Below, in pieces: positions 22,832 to 32,850 of a stretch of 64,000 nucleotides of DNA. The notes beneath the pieces are model-generated. The model was not told the origin of the DNA. It was given only the letters and a program-made list of their open reading frames with translations, and ran no database searches. The translations under genes and the position numbers were made by a program. Numbering within the stretch: the stretch's first letter is position 1; each line of letters starts with the position of its first letter. Origin of the DNA: Pachyseris speciosa (taxonomy: Eukaryota; Cnidaria; Anthozoa; Scleractinia; Pachyseridae); assembly GCA_016490735.1 (NCBI GenBank), contig JAEMWC010000992.1:1-64000 (forward strand). The letters are read 5' to 3'.

Positions 22832-23490
22832 AGTAGTATATGTTCAGCAGAATTCCCGTGTGCGTTCCCTTTGGATTCCCTCGCAAAAAGTGCGTTCTCT
22901 TGATTAATACGCATAAGGGTTGAGTCCATGATGTCACCCATTGTTATAACCAAGGGAAAAATGCGTTCCTCCATACTAATTAAGTGCCTAGTCAGTGTCT
23001 AGGTAAAAATGTCTTCCTGCCGTACTAATTCCGTATAGGTTACTAATAAGCGTCTCTCTACTACAATGGAAACAATAGGTTTGCCCAGACTTGCCCGTTG
23101 TCTTTTAGCCCTGATTGGTTTATTTCATACTCTATGATATTTTCAAAAAAAAAAACGCGCGTTCCATTGGTAGCGTCAATCTTCCTTTCCGCTCCGTTAG
23201 TCGCGCATGACTCAAATAATCCAAACTGCCCATATTTGCATACGAACTCTATAGTAAAAAAATTCCATGGGACAACCTTCTACCATTCAACAAAGACAAG
23301 AGACGGCTTTAAAAGTTGTTTGGAACGATCAGTATAAACACGCGACTAATATGAATTACACGTTTCTTGAGAGACAAACATAAACTTTATTGCCTTTTCT
23401 CAGCGAATACAGAAACAATACAGAAAGTGATTTGAAATGATTAAAAGTCAGTCATCCTCTTAAACTTCGTGTGGAGGAAAAATCAATCGT
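22832..23490 (+). repeat. Left terminal inverted repeat of the Polinton-like element
   Basis: Matches 27617-28294 in inverse, with small indels and a few percent substitutions. The inner end reaches the final codons of the flanking ORFs on both sides, so the last residues of the left minus-strand gene and of the right plus-strand gene are encoded within the repeat. It includes TATAAA-type sequence around 23330 that may serve as promoter; this is not established. Confidence 0.85.
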
Positions 23491-24052
23491 CTTCTTGATA
23501 TTTGGAATACTTGTAAGGTGACTTCCTGTGTAAACATCGAGATCGTCTTGAAAGCTTCTTCGGTTCATCTTCCATGTAATTTATAAATTTTATTGTGGGC
23601 GTTTTACGCTTTCTTGCTGGCGACAGCGTTTCGACTGTGGGAGGGGATGTCAAGATCGATGGAGGGAGGGAGGGAGATACGGGCGTGGATGATGCCATGG
23701 TAGATAAGGAATGTGGGGCTGGTTCCTTTACCGTTGGTTCAAGTGCTGGCGCTTAGGCTGGAGTCGGTTGTATCGTTATTGGTGGCACTGTTGGTAAATT
23801 GTTTACCATAGCCTCGTTAGAAATGTGTTCCCGCACTTGAAGTTGAAGCAGAATTGTTGCTTCAGGTGTTAAGGAATTGAGCTGGTGTTAATATGTTAAA
23901 AATTTGTTTTGCAACTGCATGTACTGCCTCGCTCTTTCTTCGTCTGTAAGGTTTTAACGATACAGAATGTTATCCATATTATTCTGAATGCGCTACATCT
24001 CCCGAATTACCGGGGAAACCATCTGGGTTTGTTGCTTGAGATACTGGAGCAG
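23483..24052 (-). pseudogene. Polinton small structural-type protein with Pro-rich tail (broken)
   Basis: Downstream of the ATPase on the same strand, the translation runs through motifs with stops between them: a helical segment with NNMDNILYR, LTDEERARQYMQLQNKFLTY and a Pro/Thr/Ser-rich region, ending in a basic tail (ARKRKTPTIKFINYMEDEPK, then EPKKLSRRSRCL). Short helical proteins with an LTD-E-A-Y motif accompany Polinton and adintovirus ATPases, as far as I recall; their exact role is uncertain. In-frame stops near 23975 and 23755 and the loss of the usual C-terminal domain mark it as a relic or a truncated form. Confidence 0.5.
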
Positions 24053-24839
24053 TTATCGGGAAATGTTACTCTCTTCGATCCCTTTGTCGAATCTTTCTTC
24101 GCCAGGTAATACATTTGTCCGCAATCTGCAACTATCTGGAGTCTTTGGCTTGAGATCAACAAAAAGATACCTAAATGGTCTTCGCACCTCTTCTTCGTAC
24201 TCTTTTGAAAACAAAGCAGTTTGCCTTGAGTACATTTGTTTGGCTAAAGTCAAACTCTGCAGTCTATCCCGAGGATTCTTGAGAAGGACAAAGTAATGAC
24301 TGTTTAAGCTGATGCTTCGGTTGCCTTTTCGTTGGTCAAACAGATTTTGTACAATGTAAATAACACTCAGGTTTCGATGATGGCATCCTTTTTTAAACAG
24401 GTTCACGATCCGATTATCAGTTCCGGCTACAATCATTTGGTCGTCAATGACAATCAAGTTGCGTATGTTGAGCTCCAAATAGGTATCATTGCCTAGAAAA
24501 GGCGGAATCCCCTTGACAAATTCGATTGTCGGTATCGTCATCAATAGGTGGGTGGGCGGGTTGCCACTGTGAATAACACCAGATTATTCTCTCCGGTGGC
24601 TGATCAATAAAGTTTTGAGCTTGTTGTAACAGTGATTGCACTCAGAACGTTTTTCCCGAACCAGTCATCCCTGCAACCCTGTAGGTAAATGGATGAACCA
24701 ATTGAAACTGCTGACACTTTTCTTGAGACATCGGTATAACTGGAGCGAAATCGGAATAACTGTGTTAACTGTTCATGTGTCTTTGTATGTTATCTTTTCT
24801 GGAAAAATCAATTTGGCAAACAGGACAGGACCAACTCAT
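24053..24839 (-). pseudogene. Polinton-type FtsK/HerA packaging ATPase (frameshifted)
   Basis: The reading starts at the ATG at 24837-24839 with a C2H2-like finger (CPVCQIDFSRKDNIQRH). After a stop, a Walker A motif GMTGSGK appears around 24650-24670, then in other frames a P-loop-distal segment. The longest open part (24053-24544) has the Walker B aspartates in LIVIDDQM, the sensor-like segment GCHHRNLSVIYIVQNLF, and the conserved end RPFRYLFVDLKPKTP. These are hallmarks of the double-jelly-roll virus/Polinton genome-packaging ATPase. At least two frameshifts and one stop prevent a full product. Confidence 0.8.
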
Positions 24840-25101
24840 GTCAACTGAATCGAAGCTTAACATCAACTGAGAAAATGTGTAATGGTTCACATTTATATAG
24901 GTTTCAGCCACCAGAATTCTATTGTTTTCTCTCCTCCTCCTCCTCCTCTTCCTCCTCCTTCTCCTCAATTCTGTTGTTTCCCTCCTCCTCAATTCTACTG
25001 CTCTATCTCTATACTGAAATCAATATAAAGCGGGACACTGGAGAAACTGTCATTCGAGTTTGGGAAAGTGTTGCTTACACTTCATTTTGGTCAGAATAGA
25101 A
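24840..25101. promoter_or_regulatory. Divergent intergenic region of the Polinton-like element
   Basis: About 260 bp separate the minus-strand ATPase start (24839) and the first plus-strand gene (25102). It contains (TCC)n-rich sequence at 24932-24998 and must hold promoters for both directions if the element was ever expressed. No specific promoter motif can be assigned. Confidence 0.35.
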
Positions 25102-25527
25102 ATGAAGAAACTTTACATTCCAAATAACAAGTTGTACGAAGACTATTATCTAAACCAAGGTACGCAAAAAGGAGGTAATTTACAGGCTTTCCACGGATCC
25201 CGATTTCAGCAGGGATATGGCCTAGGTTCCATATTTAAAGGTCTATTTCGCTGGGCGATGCATCATTTACAACAAGGTGCTAAGGTACTCTGAAAGAAGG
25301 CATTACAAACAGGTGATCAAGTGGCTCAAGATATTATTGATGAAGATTATGTTAACACAGCGCTTGCAAAGCGAAGTAGAGAAGCTATTCGTGATCTAGT
25401 ATATCAGGCTGGGAGTGGTCAGAGTTCTACAAAAAGAAAAGTGCAGTTTCGTGGTTTACCTCCAGGGAAAAAACGTAAAAAAGTTGTGTTGGAACAAGAC
25501 CAAGATGACTTTGAACTTTGGTCGTAA
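25102..25527 (+). pseudogene. Polinton-type minor virion protein, Gly-rich amphipathic N-terminus (one stop)
   Basis: ATG at 25102. The product begins MKKLYIPNNKLYEDYYLNQG, followed by a Gly-rich, hydrophobic amphipathic segment (GYGLGSIFKGLFRWAMHHL) and an alanine/lysine helix, then a basic patch (PPGKKRKKVVLE) and an acidic end. A TGA at 25291-25293 interrupts an otherwise continuous frame. Small proteins of this plan occur near the capsid genes of Polintons and adintoviruses and have been compared with adenovirus membrane-lytic or core proteins; this comparison is from family knowledge, not a search. Confidence 0.6.
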
Positions 25528-25583
25528 ATTAAGCTGGGCTCTCTATAAAATTCTGGCGCCTACTATCCTTAATTCATTTTATG

Positions 25584-25912
25584 ACCATGTCTCGAGTAGT
25601 AAAGAACAATCGCGGTTTCCTTGAACTCTTATCTTGTTGCCTTAAACATCAGCGTCAGTTTCTCCTAGCGAGAGCCACTCCACAACAGATGCACGAATTA
25701 GTGCAAATTATTTATAATGTGCTTCGTGGATATATTCCAGTCTCTGAAGAAGATAAGCGTAAAGTGATTCCATTCAAGGATGCCATTCTTAATCTCGCTG
25801 AGCCAAGTATTCCTTAGAAGACAAAGATGCAAACCGTTGCTCAAGGGGATGGAGGCTTTATTCGAGATTTTTTTATACCAGTTGTAACTAGCTTGGGGCC
25901 CCGAATGTTATA
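25584..25912 (+). pseudogene. Polinton-type small helical protein (one stop)
   Basis: ATG at 25584; motifs MSRVVKNNRGFLELLSCCLK and ARATPQQMHELVQIIYNVLR form two predicted helices, and after a stop at 25815-25817 the frame continues with a Gly-rich hydrophobic tail (GDGGFIRDFFIPVVTSLG). This plan (helical basic N-half, GGF plus hydrophobic tail) is typical of a small ORF repeatedly seen in animal Polintons and adintoviruses. It lies 57 bp after the previous gene on the same strand. Confidence 0.6.
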
Positions 25913-25977
25913 AAAACTCGCGAACTACTCTGTAGTGTGTTCAGTTGGTTTTTGTCGTTAGCGAGTGCTGGTCAATA

Positions 25978-26880
25978 TAGTAGTAGTAGTAGTAATCTTT
26001 AATGACGATGCCAACGTCACGAAGTGGTTCACAGAAGGGTCCTTAAAAGAATACTAAGTTTAGATTAAGAACTAGCTTAACATACAAAAATGTAAAAGAT
26101 TAAAAGAATATATACAATCATTAAGAATCAAATATAATTAGTTAAAAATACAAGAATGTAAAAGAGAAAAAGAATATACAAAGGGTAAAAAGCAAAGAAT
26201 ATCGTTAAGAATCAAAGATAACTTTGGACAGGCCACGTTGAAAAGCAGGCAGTGACTCTGCATTCCTTAATGAGGTGTCTAACCCGTTCCATATATCAGT
26301 GCTAAAATTTATTGACGACCAATGACCCCATCTTCTTGTGGCACTGGATTTACGAATGTCATTTCTCGATCTTGTGTAGTAACTATGAAAATCACCATTG
26401 AATGCGACAGGGATAGAGTGACAGAAATGGTTGTTAATTAATTTATGCATAAAAATAGCACGATGTTCCTTTCTACGTCGTAATAATGGCTTCCACCCAA
26501 ATCTTTTTAGCGCCTCAGCTGCAGAAGAATGCGCATGCAGGAAGATCTAAAATGAGGCGAGCGGCCTTATTCTGTAATACATCAGACATTAAAGAGGCAT
26601 TTCCGCAATGTCCCCAAATGATATCCCCATAGTCAAAAAGAGGTAAAATGAAACTATTAAAAAACATAATTCTAGCATTGACGGGGAGGCAAGATTCAAT
26701 ACGCCTTAAGAGACCTAACTTTTTACTGATCTAACCATAAATATCATCAATGTGGTCAGTCCAGGAAAACCGGTTTTTAATCACAATACCCAAGTACGTA
26801 TAAGAATCTACATTAGCGAGAGGGATATCATCAGCAGAAAAAACGATGGATCCAACTTTGCTTAAGCGAGAACTACTACT
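25978..26880 (-). mobile_element. 5'-truncated CR1/L2-like LINE inserted in the Polinton-like element
   Basis: The minus-strand translation gives the C-terminal part of a non-LTR reverse transcriptase across several frames: YTYLGIVIKNRFSWTDHID, LLRRIESCLPVNARIMFFNS, LPLFDYGDIIWG, and a final open part (26205-26450) with YYTRSRNDIRKSSATRRWGH and a conserved Trp-x-x-Leu. The 3' end carries an (ACT)n tail seen as (AGT)n at 25978-25994. The catalytic RT blocks are absent through 5' truncation. The insertion separates two of the Polinton plus-strand genes. Confidence 0.8.
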
Positions 26881-26898
26881 AATAATTGGAGAGATAAT

Positions 26899-27299
26899 AT
26901 GAAGAGAAAGGTCGATTGGGATAAAGAGGAAGAGAATGATTATGAGGACACTAACACAAGTGAAGAGGATAGTGATGAAGAAGAATCTCTAATTAAAGAT
27001 GTTTTAGAAGAACTTTCCCAAGCCGTTTCCAGACAACAGGCCTCCAATTTATTACACAGCATGAATATGTGTCACTCCCTTATAACGACAATGTTGCCAA
27101 ACCCCGCGCTCTCGACACATTTATAGACAAGTTGGCAGAGTTACGAATTAATAAACATTTTATAAAAAAATGAGAAAATTTTGGCTGAGCTGATGGAAAA
27201 AGAACTAGCCTATCGAGATAAAGACGGCGAGGCTGGTGATGAAGATATGGTTTCCGAAAGCAGTGATATTGAAGATGGCAGGGAAACAGAGAACTCTTA
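26899..27299 (+). pseudogene. Acidic protein ORF of the Polinton-like element
   Basis: From ATG 26899: a strongly acidic stretch (WDKEEENDYEDTNTSEEDSD) followed by a helix (VLEELSQAVSRQQASNLLHS). The frame is lost near 27060, and a second acidic segment (KELAYRDKDGEAGDEDMVSE) is read in another frame to a TAG at 27297-27299. It may be the N-terminal part of the zinc-ribbon gene that follows. Function unknown. Confidence 0.4.
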
Positions 27300-27618
27300 G
27301 GATCTGGAACATGAAGGAAATTCAGAAGTTGAATATTCTGAAGAGAGCGCAAGTCCAGAGATTTTGGTTCTAGGAAAAGCCTCTTGTTACCATTGTTATG
27401 GAGAAAACATCTACCCAACTGCAGTAGTGAAATGCCCAAGATGCCACTGGCATGATGGTTATAAGATTTGTCCGATTTGTGCATACAAAATTCCTGTTGA
27501 TCGTAAACACTCGACAGATGTATTTATTTGCTGCACTGATTGTAACGCTGCGAAACACATTGATTCAGACACCTTTAAGAAGAGTCATTATCCTCCAAGC
27601 GAAGATGAAGACGATTGA
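27300..27618 (+). CDS. Double zinc-ribbon protein at the right end of the Polinton-like element
   Basis: The frame is open from 27300 to a TGA at 27616-27618. It has an acidic lead-in, then four CxxC-type pairs (CYHC, CPRC, CPIC, CCTDC) spaced as in zinc ribbons, and ends in SEDEDD. The stop codon lies at the inner border of the right terminal inverted repeat. I do not recognise it as a standard Polinton protein. It could be a transcription or capsid-associated factor, or host-derived cargo. Together with the preceding acidic segment it would make a ~210-residue product if the intervening TAG is a mutation. Confidence 0.45.
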
Positions 27619-28294
27619 TTTTTCCTCCACACGAAGTTTAAGAGGATGACTGACGTTTATTTATTTCAAATCACTTTCTGTATTGTTTCTGTATTCGCTG
27701 AGAAAAGGTAATAAAGCTTATGTTTGTCTCTCAAGAAATGTGTAATTCATATTAATCGTGTGTTTATATTGATCGTTCCAAACAACTTTTAAAGCCGTCT
27801 ATTGTCGTTGTTGAATGGTAGAAGGTTGCCCCATTGGCTTTTTTTTACTGTAGAGTTCGTATGCAAATATGGGCAGTTTGGATCATTTGCGTAATGCGTG
27901 ACTAACGGAGCGGAAAGCAAGATTGACGCTACCAACGGATAGCGCGTTTTTTATTTTGAAAATATCATAGAGTTTGGAATAAACCAATCAGTGTTAAAAG
28001 GGGATGGGCAAGTCTGGGCAAACCTATTGTTTCCATTGTAGTAGAGAGACGCTCATTAGTAAACCTATACCGAACTAGTGTGCAGGAAGACATTTTTACC
28101 TAGATAGCTAGACACTGACTAGGCACTTAATAAGTACGGAGAAACGCATTTTCCTTAGGTTATAAGAATGGGTGACGTCATGGACTCGACCCTTATGCAT
28201 ATTAATAAAGGGAAAGCACCTTTTGCGAGGGAATCCAAAGGGAACGCAAAGGGAACGCACAAACGGGGCTTAATTCGGCTGAACATATACTACT
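27617..28294 (-). repeat. Right terminal inverted repeat of the Polinton-like element
   Basis: Inverse partner of 22832-23490. An extra short block (GGGAACGCAAAGGGAACGCA at about 28243-28262) is a local duplication not present in the left arm. Confidence 0.85.
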
Positions 28295-28300
28295 AAAATC

Positions 28301-30480
28301 TTTTCGGACGTGAATATGGGCCTCTACTTTGCCGTATTTTCTTACGTAACCTTTCGTTGTTTTCTAATGTGTAATGCAATTTCTGCCCAGCGAGACCACT
28401 AAGTATTCCAGTGCCCTGAAGTGGCCGCTAATGCGCGGAGACTGGCAACGAGTCTGTGGAAAACTATCTTGCGCTGCTCCTAAGCGTCCAAAACCTGTCT
28501 TAGACTACAACTACACGATCTCTATTTCAGTGTTGTCAATACATATATAGCACAAGTTCCCTTTGTTTTCGCTGAAAGAACATTTTAGACAATCATGGAC
28601 AAAAGTGTTGACACATTTGAGCAAGATAATCGCTTTCTATCAGCTTCCTTCCGTGATTGAAAAAACTTCTTTTTTGTCGACAGCCAAGTCCCCCTCTCCT
28701 ACTTCTCAATGTTGAAATACACTCCGTGGATACTGGCTCTTGATTACAACATTGAAAAGGGGAGAGGGGGTCGAAATGTGAGAATTGGAGATTGGAAAAC
28801 TCACGCGTTTAACGAACAAGGTTTTTTTGTCCATGATTGTAGCTAGCTAACTAGCTAACATGCAACATTCGGACTATTACCAGATGCTGTTCACCTGAGA
28901 ACGGCGACATCTGACTGGATACACCTATACCGACTATTACCCGAAGCTCTTCGACTGAGTTACGAAATTTAATCTCTCCAAAAGTGGTCAGACAATTTGA
29001 CAACTTTGACTATGAACGCCAAATCTGAAGAGAGGTAAGAGAGATTTTCATAATACTTTTCACTGCTTCTGATGAAAGGCGTGCACAGAATATAAACAAA
29101 GTTATTTTCATTGCAAGTCAAATACAATTCTGGTCGAGTACTTCAACAAAGGCCTTGATTAAAAGCTCACAGAAAGCGATAGAAAATATTTTATCTGCGG
29201 CAGATTTATAACACGTGCTAGGCGATCAAACTTATCATATCTCATTCGGGGGATCTGATCACGCAATCGGCGGATATTTCAGAACAACGTTTCTTTGCCA
29301 CCTTATAAGAAAAATTTGTTCCACCCTTTCTGCTACAATGTTAACATTAACTAGCAGCGCTTATTCTAAGGTAAGCAAGAAAGTATTTTTTGAGTTTATT
29401 TCACACTGCATTGCAGTTGAAAGCCGAGCAGCAATTTGCATATCCATGTTTATCTGAGCTTTGTGATAAAATTCTTATGTATTTGGTAACAAAAACTAAC
29501 CGTAAGGCAAAGTGAGCGAAATTCAAAACAAGTAATTCTCTGGATGAAAATGGTTATGGTAACTGTTCGCAATTACTGTATACTGTCTGTAATTATAAAT
29601 GAACCGGCGGAAGTTGAGAAAGCGACAAGTGAAAGCATGTTTCATGTTGTTCGCTGTATCCGAGCGAATATTTGGTTGAATTGCGCCGGTTTCAAGTAAA
29701 GTTTAGATTTGCTCGCGGTAAAATGATTCTACTGGTTTTTCCACTCAGTGCTTCAAATAATGACTTCAACAGGCGTTGATTTTGACTTGGTACCACTACC
29801 TTGAAGCAATGATGTAAAGTAATTACATGTGCATTCTGTACATTGTATACCTTTGAATGGACTTTTCAGCCTTGTTTATTCGAAATGACCAATTATCTAG
29901 CTACTCGATCAGTTGTTGTTGTTCTTTATGTGTATAGTACTGTCGTATCCCACACATGTAGCTCTTGGGCTACCTTTTATTTATTATTTTTTTTATCTAT
30001 TTACCAAATCAACTTTTGTAGTCATTGGACGTGAAATCAGACAGTACTGAGACTTTAACGACATCCACATCGCACCGTTCGTTCACAGACGCAAATAATT
30101 CCGACGGCGGCGACAGGAAGTGAGGGGTTTGAATGTCTTGAAAATTGAACAACGGATTTTGCGCGACGATTTCGCAAGAGAAAACACCACTTCTAGCACA
30201 GCTTGGCCCTTTGTAAGAAAATTAATAGAATTAACGAAATGAAGTTGCTTTGTGTTTATCTTTTATTTATAGGATTAATATAGAAGGCGCGACAAAATTT
30301 TAAGGTTTGCTAAGTACCAAGAGCTGTTAAAATTTCACACAGTTTTTCGAAGAAATAAATAAAAGCCTCCTGACCTATGTTTTAAGCACACTTTTGCTAT
30401 ATATAGTTACCTGGGGTTACCATTTCACTATTAATTTTTGCAATAATCATCACTTTCATATGACTGCAACAGTCTTAGAT
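28301..30480. other. Non-coding stretch
   Basis: No gene, RNA or mobile element recognised. A short imperfect direct repeat lies at 28870-28965 (ACTATTACCAGATGCTGTTC versus ACTATTACCCGAAGCTCTTC). ORFs of 60-80 codons are composition noise. Confidence 0.55.
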
Positions 30481-31130
30481 ACTGCAAAATGATCCAGAAA
30501 CTGCTAGAATCTTTTCGGAACCACCGCTGATATCATTCAAACGCGACAAAAATGTAGGTAACTTTCTAGTTCAAAACACTGACAAAATATCGGGCCCTAA
30601 GCGATCTGTTAAGATCACTGATCGTTTCACGTGTACCTCCATAAATGTTATCTATTGCATAACCTGCACATTATGCAAAAAGTTATACATCGGCGAAACA
30701 GGAAGACGACTAGGTGACCGATTCCGAGAACATGTGATGTTGAGAAAGATGACAAAGACGCATCCAAACCTCTCGGCATTTTAATCTCCCTAACCATTCC
30801 AAACAACACATGTCGATCTCCGGCCTTCCCTACATCAAGGTACCACGGAAAGCCGTAAAAATCTCGAGCAAAAACTGATCTTTCAAATTGGCACTCTTAA
30901 TCCCCACGGTATCAACGAGCGCTTTTCATTCAATTAATTTATTCCTGTTTTTCACGTTACCATGTTACCACCAATAGCGTAGCTCCATTTTCTGTATATA
31001 AACCATACACAACCCACAATTCCTCGATTCGCTCCGACGAAGGGCTAACGCTCGAAACGTCAGCTAATCGAATCCCTGTACGGTGATCAATTTACATTAT
31101 CAACTCCGTTGATAAACCAATTTTTTTTTT
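30480..31130 (+). mobile_element. 5'-truncated Penelope fragment with GIY-YIG remnant
   Basis: The region around 30630-30760 reads INVIYCITCTLCKKLYIGET followed by GRRLGDRFREH, i.e. the GIY-YIG core with Tyr, Gly and Arg in place. Frames are broken on either side. The 3' flank ends in a conserved-looking tail (LRRRANARNVSA reading) that coincides with a degenerate hammerhead core. It differs from the other Penelope families in the window. Confidence 0.75.
31032..31064 (+). ncRNA. Degenerate hammerhead-like motif
   Basis: CCGACGA at 31034-31040 (C for the usual T at core position 2), stem II GGGC/GCTC with one wobble, GAAA at 31054-31057, then the ACGT palindrome. The core change would be expected to reduce cleavage. 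Confidence 0.4.
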
Positions 31131-31251
31131 AGCTAGTTTAGTTTTTAGTTTTTTCTCATCATGTTATCTGTCTTGCATTTTTTGTTTCATTGATTTTGTT
31201 TTCATTTCGGCTATTAATTAGCGCCTTATTTGTTCCTTTTTTGTCATCTTA

Positions 31252-31520
31252 ATAATAATAATGATAATAATTTAGAACTTATATAGTGCATTTTCCATGC
31301 GTATATGATCAAATTCGCTTTACAAGCAGATGAAATTGGAATTTCGAAATGTTGGTTTTTGTGAAGAGGGAAAAACCGGAGAACCCGGAGAAAAACCTCC
31401 CGGAGCAGAGAAGAGAACCAATAACAAACTCAACCAACATATGACGTCGAGTCCGGGAATCGAACCCGGGCCACATTGGTGGAAGGCGAGTGCTCTTACC
31501 ACTGCGCCACCCCTGCTCCA
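31252..31520 (-). mobile_element. tRNA-derived SINE
   Basis: Minus-strand head at 31440-31520: A-box GTGGCGCAGTGGTAAGAGCA, an anticodon-like CCTTCCA loop and B-box GGTTCGATTCC; the composition best resembles tRNA-Gly(UCC). The body includes a stretch rich in CTCCGGG words and a LINE-like tail (CACTATATAAGTTCTAAATT) ending in (ATT)n at 31252-31271. The overlapping ORFs on both strands come from the SINE and are not genes. Target-site duplication uncertain. Confidence 0.75.
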
Positions 31521-31576
31521 TTTTTTGTCAGTTGCCACTTGTAATTACGCAATGGTTTTTATTGAAAAGTTGCTGT

Positions 31577-31606
31577 AACTGAAGAAGGTCTTGAACTGAA
31601 ACGTTT
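31577..31606 (+). ncRNA. Eroded hammerhead-like motif
   Basis: CTGAAGA at 31579-31585 and GAAA at 31598-31601 are kept, but stem II (AGGTC...GAACT) has lost pairing compared with the relative at 61573-61595. Confidence 0.45.
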
Positions 31607-31665
31607 CATTAATTTTTTTTTACCTTTTTATACGTCAGAAGTCGTCCATCTTAGCTTTTGGTTTA

Positions 31666-32175
31666 CTTTCTACACTCGTTCATGCTGTGAGGTTTGGACT
31701 GGGAATTTTACTGAATCTTTTTTGTTTTTGCTTTTGTTTTGTTTCTTTGTTTGTTTTTGTTTTTGTTTTTTTTGGCGGCGCGAGTCATGCGGTCGAACCG
31801 CAATAAAAACCTGGAGAGCCTGCTCGCAAGCTATCGGCTATTTAGCAATCAGAACGGAATTCGAAATCTGAGACGTTTATCTGCATTTATTCAGCGGCTC
31901 ATCAGTCAACATTACACCATTTTCAGGACTGACAATAACAATGAGACAATGGACCTTAAAATGCGATCACAATTGCTACTTGTGTAACACTTGTGTAAAA
32001 CAAGAGAGTATGGATATACGATGTTGCTCTTCAGTCCTAAACAGGGTCTTAAAATAGAGGGCGTTGCCCTGTGTAGGGTAGGTATTCCTTTCCCTGTATT
32101 GCATGAATCTTTAGTATGGTAGTATTTTACACTGTTTATAGTAGTATTTAACAGCTGAATTTTAGTGGTGTTACA

Positions 32176-32220
<45 letters not shown>

Positions 32221-32337
32221 TACTACTAGCTTTGTGAACTGAATGACCTTTTTCAGGTTTGCTTTGTAAGGGACCGGGTCATAGCCCACGACCAAAGCTC
32301 CCTTAGAGTTTTCTTCTTACTTTAGACCTCCATTATT
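31666..32337. other. Short non-coding stretch
   Basis: Holds (T/TG)n-rich sequence at 31730-31770 and an (ATT)n tract at 32178-32218. No gene seen. Confidence 0.6.
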
Positions 32338-32509
32338 ATTAGCGGAGCTACGAGCGCCGAAGGCGCGCGCGCGGAGCACCATGGTTAAGAAAATATGGTA
32401 ACCCATCAGCTCGAGAAATTTGGTTATTACGTCACCGTACGACCGACGACCTCCCGTACGTCCGCCCATCCATGTATGCCAAGTGAAAAGTCACACTCCA
32501 GATAAACCT

Positions 32510-32625
32510 GTTTTTTTTTTTGTTGTTGTTGTTTTTTTGTGTTTTGTTTTTGTTTTTGTTTTTTTGTTTGTTTGTTTGCGCATTTTAGCAGGAAATCGTT
32601 GAAAAAAACAAAAAAAAAAAAAAAC
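32510..32625. repeat. Low-complexity T/A foldback
   Basis: A T/TTG-rich run (32511-32577) followed by an A-rich run (32600-32625). The Lys/Gln-rich and Phe/Val-rich ORFs across it are artefacts. Confidence 0.8.
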
Positions 32626-32769
32626 TGAAGACAGTAACAGAAGAAACTTATGATCTTTAGCGGTATCGGCATTGTATTCTCGGGGCCGTAGCCGTGTAAA
32701 AATTGTTACCGAGGCAATGCCTGTAAAGGGAAACAAACACCTCTTTAAAATGTATGGCCTCTTACAGGA

Positions 32770-32850
32770 ACCTCAAACAAATGCTTAACTCAACTGTGAA
32801 ACTGGAGAGCCTCAAACAAATGCTTAACTCAACTGTGAAACTGGAGAGCC
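32770..32850. repeat. 43-bp tandem duplication
   Basis: CCTCAAACAAATGCTTAACT and the following bases to GGAGAG repeat head-to-tail twice without change, so the duplication is recent. Confidence 0.8.

Larger units (their letters stand above)
22832..28294. mobile_element. Miniature Polinton/Maverick-like element (decayed)
   Basis: A 5.46-kb unit with ~0.67-kb terminal inverted repeats that start AGTAGTATATGTTCAGC at both ends. Flanks AAAATT (22826-22831) and AAAATC (28295-28300) fit a 6-bp target duplication with one change; 6-bp duplications and AG...CT termini are Polinton traits. Inside are a packaging-ATPase pseudogene and small virion-type ORFs in two divergent groups that meet near 24.9-25.1 kb. 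No trace of DNA polymerase B, retroviral-type integrase, protease or major capsid was found, whereas full Polintons are 15-20 kb and carry these. It is either an internally deleted, trans-mobilised derivative or a compact lineage. A LINE fragment interrupts it at 25.98-26.88 kb. Confidence 0.8.
31131..31665 (+). mobile_element. Penelope 3' UTR fragment interrupted by a SINE
   Basis: Phrases on both sides of the SINE (TTCGGCTATTAATTAGCGCC, TTTTGTCATCTT before; CACTTGTAATTACG, TACGTCAGAAGTCGTCC after) occur in the same order on the minus strand at 61500-61735. So this is the 3' UTR of the same Penelope family, split by the insert at 31252-31520. Confidence 0.7.

Noticed and set aside
23909..24296. 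Plus-strand ORFs of 66 and 102 codons
   Set aside because: Antisense to the packaging-ATPase pseudogene, which has diagnostic motifs.
22832..28294. Complete Polinton or endogenous virus
   Set aside because: No polymerase, integrase, protease or major capsid sequence was seen, and the ATPase and other ORFs carry frameshifts and stops.
31309..31578. ORFs of 70-82 codons on both strands containing PGIEPG or PGFDSR phrases
   Set aside because: These are translations of the tRNA-like SINE B-box region, a common source of false gene calls.
32420..32736. Lys/Gln-rich and Phe/Val-rich ORFs
   Set aside because: Produced by the poly-T/poly-A foldback.
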